A stretch of DNA of 42,617 bases from JBFMFR01 sp040752025 (GTDB taxonomy: Bacteria; Chloroflexota; Anaerolineae; Anaerolineales; UBA4823). The translations under genes were made by a program, and so were the position numbers. Shown piece by piece: positions 8,173 through 14,746 of this stretch; within the stretch, counting starts at the first letter, position 1, and every line of letters begins with the position of its first letter. The stretch covers positions 1 to 42,617 of the forward strand of contig JBFMFR010000058.1 of NCBI GenBank assembly GCA_040752025.1, read 5' to 3'. The notes below the pieces were generated by a model. The model was not told where the DNA came from and made no database searches. It was given only the letters and a program-made list of their open reading frames with translations.

Positions 8173-8745
8173 ATGACACTCAAAGAATTGGTTCTGAAAA
8201 ACCGCAGCCGGCGGCGTTTTTACCAGGAGCAGGCGATCTCGCGCGAGACGCTGGTGGAACTGGTCGATTTGGCGCGCTTATCGGCGAGCGGGTCGAACAA
8301 ACAACCGTTGAAGTATGCGCTGGCCTGCGCGCCGGAAGTGAACGCGCAGATTTTCCCGCTGCTGGGATGGGCCGGCTATCTCAAGGATTGGCCGGGCCCG
8401 GAAGAAGGGGAGCGACCGACGGCTTACATCATCATCTTAGGAGATAAGGAAATCAGCGGGGTGTTTGGCGTGGATCACGGCATCGCGGCGCAGAGCATCA
8501 TGCTGGGTGCGACCGAGAAAGGGCTGGGCGGGTGCATCATCGCCACGGTCAAACAGGACGAGCTGCGCCAGGCGCTGGCGATCCCTGAGAAGTACGCCAT
8601 CCTGCTGGTGCTGGCCCTGGGAAAGCCCAAGGAGCAGGTGCAAATCGATGCAGTGGGGGCGGATGGAGATATCCGCTACTGGCGAGACGCGGATGGCGTG
8701 CATCACGTGCCCAAGCGGGCAATGGATGAGATTATCATCATCTGA
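8173..8745 (+). CDS. nitroreductase-family FMN oxidoreductase
   Basis: This 190-residue protein has the FMN phosphate-binding N-terminal RSRRRFYQE, the SGSNKQP block that contacts flavin, the mid-protein dimer helix HGIAAQSIMLGATEKGLGGC, and the C-terminal ALGKPKE that ends many nitroreductase domains. These proteins are homodimers that reduce nitroaromatics, quinones or flavins with NAD(P)H; the physiological substrate cannot be read here. A GAGGAGG site precedes the ATG. The gene is 26 nt upstream of the ppsR-like gene and may share its transcript. Confidence 0.85.
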   Translation: MTLKELVLKNRSRRRFYQEQAISRETLVELVDLARLSASGSNKQPLKYALACAPEVNAQIFPLLGWAGYLKDWPGPEEGERPTAYIIILGDKEISGVFGVDHGIAAQSIMLGATEKGLGGCIIATVKQDELRQALAIPEKYAILLVLALGKPKEQVQIDAVGADGDIRYWRDADGVHHVPKRAMDEIIII

Positions 8746-8771
8746 GTTGATGGCCGGGCGCGAGGTGCAGC

Positions 8772-9605
8772 GTGAAAGCTGAGGTGCACACGATATTCAT
8801 CGTGTCGGGCGGGGCGGGCACGAGCGGGGAGCAGGTGGTGCATACCGTGTTGGCCCAATTCCCAGAGAGCCGGGCCCGTGTGGTGACGGCGCCCAACGTG
8901 CGCTTCGAGAGCCAGATCGAAGAGATCGTAACACGAGCCCAGGCAGTGGGGGCCACGCTGGTTCATACATTGGTGGATGAGCGGCTGCGCGCCCGGCTGG
9001 AAACACTGGCAGCGGAGCGCGGCGTGGCGGCAGTCGATTTGATGGGGCCGCTGTTCGAACAATTGGCGGCGGCGCTCGAACAGCCACCGTTGGGCCAGCC
9101 GGGGTTATACCGGCAGCTCAATAAGGCCTACTTCGACCGCGTAGCGGCGATCGAGTACACGATGGCGCAGGACGATGGCAAGCGGTCCGAGAACTGGGGA
9201 CAGGCGGAGATCGTGCTGGTGGGGGTGTCGCGGGTGGGCAAAACGCCGTTGAGCCTGTACCTTTCGGTGTTGGGCTGGAAAGTGGCGAACGTGCCGGTGG
9301 TGGTAGGGCTGGAACTGCCGGAGGCGCTGTTCCACCTGGACCCGCAGCGGGTAATCGGGCTAACGGTGGAGCCGGGACAGTTGCTGGCTTTCCGGCAGCA
9401 GCGCCAGCAGCGGCTGGGGGTCTCGGGGCAGAGCGATTACGTTGCACCCGAGAAGGTGTACGAAGAGCTGCAATATGCATTGAAATTGTGCCGGCGCAGC
9501 GGTTTCACGGTGATCGATGTAACCGACAAGCCGATCGAGACGATCGCGGACGAGGTGATGCGGCTGGTGACGAGCCGCTCGGGGACCCGGTCGCGACCGG
9601 GATAG
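8772..9605 (+). CDS. ppsR: phosphoenolpyruvate synthase regulatory protein (PSRP/DUF299)
   Basis: This 277-residue protein matches the bifunctional kinase/pyrophosphorylase family that regulates PEP synthase or pyruvate phosphate dikinase by ADP-dependent phosphorylation and Pi-dependent dephosphorylation. The N-terminal FIVSGGAGTSGEQ, the P-loop GVSRVGKT (151-158) and the following PLSLYLSVLGWKVANVPVV block are characteristic, as is SDYVAPEKVYEEL. The GTG at 8772 follows GAGGTG. No ppsA or ppdK gene lies in the window, so the target enzyme is encoded elsewhere. Whether it controls PEP synthase or dikinase is unresolved. Confidence 0.88.
   Translation: MKAEVHTIFIVSGGAGTSGEQVVHTVLAQFPESRARVVTAPNVRFESQIEEIVTRAQAVGATLVHTLVDERLRARLETLAAERGVAAVDLMGPLFEQLAAALEQPPLGQPGLYRQLNKAYFDRVAAIEYTMAQDDGKRSENWGQAEIVLVGVSRVGKTPLSLYLSVLGWKVANVPVVVGLELPEALFHLDPQRVIGLTVEPGQLLAFRQQRQQRLGVSGQSDYVAPEKVYEELQYALKLCRRSGFTVIDVTDKPIETIADEVMRLVTSRSGTRSRPG
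9586..9601. repeat. 16-bp perfect palindrome at 3' end of ppsR
   Basis: CCCGGTCGCGACCGGG is a perfect 16-bp palindrome covering the last codons of the gene. It lacks a following T-run, so it is not a classical terminator. Confidence 0.5.
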
Positions 9606-9703
9606 CCGGGGGTGCTCCCAAAAGCCGGCTGGAAGCCGATTCATAGGGAGGCGACGGATCAATCAAGGGCGGCTTGCTGGACGGGGCATACCTGGCTGGG
9701 GCA

Positions 9704-9712
9704 TGCTATAAT
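9704..9712 (+). promoter_or_regulatory. extended -10 promoter for lipoprotein gene
   Basis: TGCTATAAT (extended -10: TGN plus TATAAT at 9707-9712) lies 28 nt before the lipoprotein start. The -35 region is weak, as is usual for extended -10 promoters. Confidence 0.6.
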
Positions 9713-9740
9713 GGGGATACGAAAGTGAGAGAGGTAACCT

Positions 9741-10355
9741 ATGAAAAAACATGCAACTTTGTACGCTTTGCTGGCAGCGATGGTCATCTTTTCGCTGACA
9801 GCGTGTAATTTGCCGACGTCCAAGCCGACGGTAACTCCTACTCTGGCGGTGACCAATACGTTCCCGCCGCCTCCGCCGAGCGCTACGCCGCTGCTGCCAA
9901 CGGACACCCTGGCGCCGCCTCCCAGTGATACACCGCTACCCCCGCCACCAACGGACACGCAGGTGCCGCCGACGCGGGTGCCGCCGACAGCGACGCGCAC
10001 GGCAGCGCCGACGGCGATCAAGCCGATCGAGGGCGACAAGTTCGAGGGCACCTTCGAGTATGGCACGCTGACGCTGCGGATCGGGGCGAATGGCAACTGG
10101 ATCGTCCCTAAACAGGTCACGGTGAAGAAAGCGCCGTGCGAGGGGGGCAAGTTCTCGGACCACATCAGCTTCGAGCCGCCGCCATCTTTCCCGATCGAAG
10201 ACGGACAGTTTTCGTTCGTGTACGAGGGGTTTGTGACGATCAGCGGCGTGTTCACTTCTGCCAAGCGCGCTACTGGTTCGATCCGGCTGGCGCTGAAGAG
10301 TGGGGGTAAGAACTGCAACATCGGGCCATCAACCTGGATTGCGACGGCGCCGTAA
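9741..10355 (+). CDS. secreted lipoprotein with Pro/Thr-rich linker
   Basis: This 204-residue protein starts with a lipoprotein signal (MKKHATLYALLAAMVIFSL) and lipobox LTAC with lipidated Cys22. An extended Pro/Thr/Ala linker (about 30-90) follows and probably spans the cell wall. The C-terminal domain (about 95-204) is beta-rich with two Cys (KKAPCEGG and GKNCNIG) that could form a disulfide. The domain is not recognised. The transcript ends in a strong terminator directly downstream. Confidence 0.75.
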   Translation: MKKHATLYALLAAMVIFSLTACNLPTSKPTVTPTLAVTNTFPPPPPSATPLLPTDTLAPPPSDTPLPPPPTDTQVPPTRVPPTATRTAAPTAIKPIEGDKFEGTFEYGTLTLRIGANGNWIVPKQVTVKKAPCEGGKFSDHISFEPPPSFPIEDGQFSFVYEGFVTISGVFTSAKRATGSIRLALKSGGKNCNIGPSTWIATAP

Positions 10356-10365
10356 CGATTTGATT

Positions 10366-10399
10366 TGGGGCAGGCCAAAAGCCTGCCCCAGAGTTTTTT
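10366..10399 (+). terminator. Rho-independent terminator after lipoprotein gene
   Basis: The stem TGGGGCAGGC / GCCTGCCCCA (10366-10375 and 10381-10390) with a 5-nt loop is followed after GAG by six T residues (10394-10399). It separates the lipoprotein from the lactate permease gene, which starts 14 nt later. Confidence 0.9.
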
Positions 10400-10412
10400 C
10401 ACTGGTCAAACC

Positions 10413-11957
10413 ATGAGCATACTCTTCGCATTACTTCCCATCCTCATTGTACTGGCGCTGCTGATCTGGCGGCGCATGGCGGCCGACCTGGCCGGCCTGA
10501 TCGGCTGGGCTGCGGCGGCATTGATCGCCTGGTGGTATTTCCAGACGCCGCCGGGGGTGGTGTTGACCGCCAGCCTGGGAGGGGTGGTGGCATCTTTCCC
10601 AATCACGTTGATGGTAGCGACTTCGATTTTGCAGATCACGGTAATGCTGGAAACGGGGGCGATCGCGCGCCTGGTGGCGCTGATCAAGACGGTCTCTCCG
10701 AAGAACCAGATCGTGCAGATTATGATCGTCAACGTGGGGGTGGGCACGCTTTTGGCAGCGATGGGAGCCACGCCGGTTTCGATCCTGCCGCCGATCATGC
10801 TGGCGTTGGGGTATTCGTCTTTTGTGGCGATTGCGCTGCCGGCGATCGGTTACGACGCGCTGTGCACTTACGCCCTGCTGGGCATCCCGGTGGTGGTCTT
10901 CTCCAATTTCGTTGGGATGCCGGTGGAACAGGTGGGCGGTTACTTCGCGCGGTTCATGCCGGTGATCAGCACGTGCATCGCCCTGGGGATGTTGTGGATC
11001 GTGGGCGGCTGGAAGATGATGCGGCGCGGGCTGCTACCGGCGGTGCTGGCCGGGCTGACAGCCGGTCTGATTGCGATGGGGATGAACGCGATCCGGATGG
11101 TGACGCTGACCGGGGTGGCGGCCGGTTTAGGGGTGGTGCTGGTGATGCTGGCTTACCTGAAGCTCAGCCGACAGCCGCTGGTCGACCGGGGGGTGATGAA
11201 CGCGGCAGACAAGGCGACCATGGGGCAAATGTCGCTGTGGGCGGCGCTATCGCCCTGGCTGCTGCTGGTGGTGTTCGCAGTGCTGGTGAACGCGCCCTTC
11301 CTACCATTCTTCGAGTTAACTTTCACGCGCTGGGCCATGCCGGTGACAATCATCCCGGGCGCGCCGGAGAAGGTGCGCCTGTTGTGGCAGGCGTATTTCT
11401 GGATCCTGGTGAGCACGCTGCTGGCGCTGCCCTGGCTGAAGCCGAGCAGGGGACAGATCGAGGTTTCGCTGCGCAAATGGCTGAAGCGCGCCCCGCGCCC
11501 GATGCTGGCTTCGGCGGTGTTCTTCGCGATTGCATTCATCATCAATCACTCCGGCAAGGGAGCGGACTGGCAACTGGCTGACCCAGCCCATAACATGGTG
11601 GTTGTGGTGGCGGATGCCTCGGCGCAGGCCTTTGGGCGGCTGTACCCGCTGGTGGCGCCTTTCCTGGGGCTGCTGGGAGGATTCGTGAGCGGCTCGGAGA
11701 CCTCGGCGATTGCGATGCTGACGGCGCTGCACCTGTCTACGGCGGAGAAGATCGGGGCAGTGGGCCTGTTGGTGGCGGCGGTGAGTGGGATTGGCGGCGG
11801 GTTGGCGAGCGTGATTTCGCCGGCCAAGCTGCAGAACGCGGCGGCGAGCATCGACCGGATCGGCGAGGAGGGGCAGGTGCTGCGCACAACGTTCGTGATC
11901 TCAATTGTGATTACAGCAGTAGCGGCGCTGATGGCGCTGATGTGGGCATTCGCGTAA
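10413..11957 (+). CDS. L-lactate permease (LctP family)
   Basis: This 514-residue polytopic membrane protein has 12-14 hydrophobic segments. Family features include the N-terminal PILIVLALLIWRRMAADLAGLIGW, the LMVATSILQITVMLETGA region, and FVSGSETSAIAMLTALH near the C-terminus, followed by ASVISPAKLQNAAAS. LctP proteins (TC 2.A.14) import L-lactate or glycolate with protons. The ATG at 10413 lies just after the upstream terminator, so the gene needs its own promoter or readthrough; no strong promoter was seen between. It is followed 21 nt later by the EamA transporter. Confidence 0.87.
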   Translation: MSILFALLPILIVLALLIWRRMAADLAGLIGWAAAALIAWWYFQTPPGVVLTASLGGVVASFPITLMVATSILQITVMLETGAIARLVALIKTVSPKNQIVQIMIVNVGVGTLLAAMGATPVSILPPIMLALGYSSFVAIALPAIGYDALCTYALLGIPVVVFSNFVGMPVEQVGGYFARFMPVISTCIALGMLWIVGGWKMMRRGLLPAVLAGLTAGLIAMGMNAIRMVTLTGVAAGLGVVLVMLAYLKLSRQPLVDRGVMNAADKATMGQMSLWAALSPWLLLVVFAVLVNAPFLPFFELTFTRWAMPVTIIPGAPEKVRLLWQAYFWILVSTLLALPWLKPSRGQIEVSLRKWLKRAPRPMLASAVFFAIAFIINHSGKGADWQLADPAHNMVVVVADASAQAFGRLYPLVAPFLGLLGGFVSGSETSAIAMLTALHLSTAEKIGAVGLLVAAVSGIGGGLASVISPAKLQNAAASIDRIGEEGQVLRTTFVISIVITAVAALMALMWAFA

Positions 11958-11978
11958 CCTGTTCCCAGGGGCGCTTCG

Positions 11979-12806
11979 ATGGGTGTGATCTTTGCGCTAG
12001 TTTCGGCGGCGATCTGGGGCGGGAGCGATTTCTGCGGCGGGGTGGCAGCGCGGCGACTGCACCAGTTCCAGGTGCTGCTGCTGGGGGCCGCCAGCGGGCT
12101 GGCGTTGATGGTCGGGCTGGCGCTATGGCGCGGAGAGCCCCTGCCAACACTGACCAGCGCAGGATGGGCGCTGGCGGCGGGGGTGTGCGGGGCGGTGGGG
12201 ATTGCCACGCTATACCAGGGGCTGGCGTTGGGCAACGCGGCGATGCTCTCGCCAACGGCCGGAGTGATCGGGGCGGCGATCGCGGCGCTGGTGGGCGCGC
12301 TGTTGCAAGGATTACCGAGCACGCGGCAACTGGCCGGCTTTGCGGCCGGGCTGACGGGCATCTGGCTGGTAAGCCAGGCGAGCAGCGCCGGCCAGGCTGA
12401 GAAACGGCGCGGGTTGTGGCTGGCGCTGGTGGCCGGGACCGGTTTTGGGGGCTATTTCGTGTTCATCGCCCAGGTGCAGGAGGGCACGTTGTTCGCCCCG
12501 CTGGCGATTTCGAAGGTGGCTTCGCTGATGACGGCGCTGGCGGCGCTGCGGGCCAGGCGACTGCCAGCACCGGCCGCGCTCAGCAGCCCGCTGGCCGTGT
12601 TGACCGGTTTCCTGGACGCGGGCGGTAATATTTTTTACTTGCTGGCGGAGAAAACTACGCGGTTGGATGTGGCAGCGGTGCTGTCTTCGATGTACCCGGC
12701 GGGCACGGTGCTGCTGGCCTGGCTGGTGCAGCGGGAGCACGTGACGGCACGGCAGTGGCTGGGAGTGGGGCTGTGCCTGGCGGCAGTGGCGCTGATCGCA
12801 GGATAA
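11979..12806 (+). CDS. EamA/DMT-superfamily transporter
   Basis: This 275-residue protein has ten hydrophobic segments arranged as two EamA repeats. The first half runs from IFALVSAAIWGGSDFCGGVAA to GIWLVSQASS, and the second from GLWLALVAGTGFGGYFVFIAQ to the C-terminus, with the typical end LSSMYPAGTVLLAWLVQREH and WLGVGLCLAAVALIAG. Drug/metabolite transporters of this kind export amino acids, nucleotide derivatives or other metabolites; the substrate is unknown. It probably shares a transcript with the lactate permease gene. Confidence 0.85.
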   Translation: MGVIFALVSAAIWGGSDFCGGVAARRLHQFQVLLLGAASGLALMVGLALWRGEPLPTLTSAGWALAAGVCGAVGIATLYQGLALGNAAMLSPTAGVIGAAIAALVGALLQGLPSTRQLAGFAAGLTGIWLVSQASSAGQAEKRRGLWLALVAGTGFGGYFVFIAQVQEGTLFAPLAISKVASLMTALAALRARRLPAPAALSSPLAVLTGFLDAGGNIFYLLAEKTTRLDVAAVLSSMYPAGTVLLAWLVQREHVTARQWLGVGLCLAAVALIAG

Positions 12807-12851
12807 AAAAGGCTGGCGCAGCGCCCCACCGGTTGATGGGCGCTGCGCCAG
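12805..12851 (-). terminator. terminator for the minus-strand SH3 lipoprotein gene
   Basis: A perfect 14-bp stem, CTGGCGCAGCGCCC (12813-12826) with GGGCGCTGCGCCAG (12838-12851), has a T-run on the minus strand (AAAAAA at 12805-12810 on the plus strand). It also lies just after the EamA gene and could slow plus-strand transcription. Confidence 0.85.
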
Positions 12852-12877
12852 TAAGGTCATCTAAAAAATATCAAGCT

Positions 12878-13849
12878 CTATGGGAAGTCAAAGTTGACTT
12901 TGACTTCTACGCACTCGCCGCCCTGGTCGTTTTCGGTGCAGAGGATGATGATGGCGCGGGTGGGGGTGTTAGCAGCCAGGGTGAACCCCAGGCCTTTGCT
13001 GACGAAGGCGCTTTCGCCCGGATCCAGACGGCCCTTGGCGCCGCTGCAGGCCGTGGCCGATGAATAGAAGGGGTCATTGCTGGTCTCCGGACCGGAGATG
13101 AAGGTATTGGTCGAAAGGTCTTTGATGGTGATGCTGGAGGAGCGGAATACTTTGCCACCAGTATTCTTGACCTGGAAGACCAGGGTGGCCACACCGCCGC
13201 ACAGGTGCATGAGGGAGAAATTGGCCTGGAAAGCGGGGGCGGGCGGCGGAGGCGGGGTGATGATGGGCAGTGTGGAGGTGTCGCCAGTGACGACGGTGGT
13301 TTCGGTCCAGACCCAGCAATATTCCCCGGGGCGATTGGGGTTGGCAATGTACCACCAGGTGCCCGAGTCGTTGCGCCCGTGGACGGTCGATTCCTGCCCA
13401 GTCAGCAAGAAGCCGAGGCGGGTGTATTCAGCCTGGGGGCCGAGGCGGCAGTTGGTGTCGACGGTGGCGACGATGCGCGGCGGCCCTTCAGGGGTCCAGG
13501 TGGCGGTGGGCGGTGAGGTGAAGGTGGGGACGGGTGTGTAGGTGGGCAAGGGCGTAAAGGTAGGTAAGGGTGTGTAGGTGAGCTGCGGGATGTCGGTGGA
13601 GGATGGCGGCGCTTGCAGGGTGAGGGCCTGGGCGGTGAGCAACTGTTCTTGAGCTTGCAGGGTGAGGCGCGGCGCATCGGCTTGAAGGGTGGCGGCTACG
13701 GAGGTCATGATGGCATCTTGCCCACCCGGCTGCTGGAACTGCGTGGGCAGGTTGCAGGCGCTCAGGAGCGAGGAGAGCAACAATATCAGGATGCACAACA
13801 CTCCCAACAGACGCACAGCCTTGGGAGGGGAGGAAGAACGTTTGGGCAT
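12878..13849 (-). CDS. lipoprotein with bacterial SH3 domain
   Basis: The product has 323 residues. The start at 13849 gives a lipoprotein signal peptide ending in LSAC (Cys32); GAGG lies 6 nt upstream. Further upstream the frame is open but has no signal features. A Gln/Ala/Leu helical stretch (about 45-85) leads into a Thr/Pro-rich repeat linker (TYTPLPTFTPLPTYTPVPTF). An SH3b-like domain follows (CRLGPQAEYTRLGFLLTGQE ... WWYIANPNRPGEYCWVW). The C-terminal beta domain (about 200-323) carries several Cys residues (LCGG, TACSG, ILCTEN, ECVE). It is likely surface-exposed and wall-associated, with a ligand that is unknown. Confidence 0.8.
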   Translation of the reverse strand: MPKRSSSPPKAVRLLGVLCILILLLSSLLSACNLPTQFQQPGGQDAIMTSVAATLQADAPRLTLQAQEQLLTAQALTLQAPPSSTDIPQLTYTPLPTFTPLPTYTPVPTFTSPPTATWTPEGPPRIVATVDTNCRLGPQAEYTRLGFLLTGQESTVHGRNDSGTWWYIANPNRPGEYCWVWTETTVVTGDTSTLPIITPPPPPAPAFQANFSLMHLCGGVATLVFQVKNTGGKVFRSSSITIKDLSTNTFISGPETSNDPFYSSATACSGAKGRLDPGESAFVSKGLGFTLAANTPTRAIIILCTENDQGGECVEVKVNFDFP

Positions 13850-13980
13850 AACAGGCCTCACTTTCGGTGAAATGAACCAAATCCTGGGGCAACTGAATTG
13901 TACAGATTGATTATAGTTTAATTCGATAGGGAAAGCAATCAGGCAATTTAATTGGAGTAGAATCACAGAGAAACATTTAT

Positions 13981-14130
13981 ATGATTCATTGGCAGTTTCA
14001 CATGAAAGGGTCTTCTGATATGAAAAGATCCATCTGGTCAAATGAGGTCGAATTCGATTGGTCACCGGATGGGCGTTTTTTGCTGATCCGGTGGGGCGAG
14101 GGCGTGTGGATCGTGCAACCTGGCGAATGA
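13981..14130 (+). pseudogene. remnant of a TolB/WD40-like beta-propeller gene
   Basis: A short frame encodes 49 residues ending at TGA 14128-14130. It contains FDWSPDGRFLLIRWGEGVWIV, the WSPDG blade motif of TolB-type propellers. A single blade cannot fold alone, and no ribosome site was found, so this looks like the tail of a decayed gene. It sits in the 376-base gap between the SH3 lipoprotein (minus) and RNase HI (plus); the rest of that gap is AT-richer and otherwise shows nothing clear. Confidence 0.45.
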
Positions 14131-14210
14131 GCAATGCAAAATCGAAGCGAAGAGGCGTGGCGCGTTGGAGTTGAGGAAGGACCTCCGGCTAGAAAGCGCC
14201 TCGGATGCAG

Positions 14211-14216
14211 TATAAT
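14211..14216 (+). promoter_or_regulatory. -10 element close to rnhA start
   Basis: TATAAT lies only 9 nt before the rnhA ATG at 14226. If functional, transcription would begin 2-4 nt before the start codon. No -35 hexamer is visible at the right distance. Confidence 0.4.
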
Positions 14217-14225
14217 GCGTGTTCG

Positions 14226-14729
14226 ATGGACGAAGTCAAACAGGTAACGATCTATACGGATGGCGGGTGCGACCCGAACCCGGGAGTGGGAGGATACGGG
14301 GTGGTGCTGCTGTATGGGGCGCATCGCAAGGAATTGTCAGGCGGCTTCCGCCTGACGACGAACAGTCGCATGGAACTGTACGCGGCGATCCAGGGGTTGG
14401 AGGCGCTCAAGGAACCGTGCCAGGTGAGGCTGTACAGCGATTCGGAATACCTGGTGAATGCGATGGCGAAGGGCTGGGCCAGGCGCTGGAAAAGTCGCGG
14501 CTGGAAGCGCAACTCGAAGGAGAAGGCGCTCAACCCGGACCTGTGGGAACGCCTGCTGGCGCTGTGCGAAGTGCACGAGGTGACTTTTACCTGGTTAAAG
14601 GGGCACGCCGGGATCGCTGAGAACGAGCGCTGCGACCAGCTTGCGACCCAGGCGCAGCGAGGCAAGAACCTGCCGGTGGATGAGGGGTACGAGAATAAGC
14701 CGGAAGATGCCAGATTGTTCAAAATATAG
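14226..14729 (+). CDS. rnhA: ribonuclease HI
   Basis: This 167-residue type 1 RNase H cleaves the RNA strand of RNA-DNA hybrids. The catalytic carboxylates are all visible: Asp in IYTDGGCDPNPG, Glu in RMELYAA, Asp in LYSDSEYLV and Asp in ERCDQLAT. The His of the flexible loop is in KGHAG. The basic protrusion handle (GWARRWKSRGWKRNS) is present as in E. coli RNase HI. An in-frame ATG at 14205 could add 7 residues. The gene converges on polB2 with only 17 bases between the stop codons. Confidence 0.93.
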   Translation: MDEVKQVTIYTDGGCDPNPGVGGYGVVLLYGAHRKELSGGFRLTTNSRMELYAAIQGLEALKEPCQVRLYSDSEYLVNAMAKGWARRWKSRGWKRNSKEKALNPDLWERLLALCEVHEVTFTWLKGHAGIAENERCDQLATQAQRGKNLPVDEGYENKPEDARLFKI

Positions 14730-14746
14730 ACGCATAATGGGCTGAC

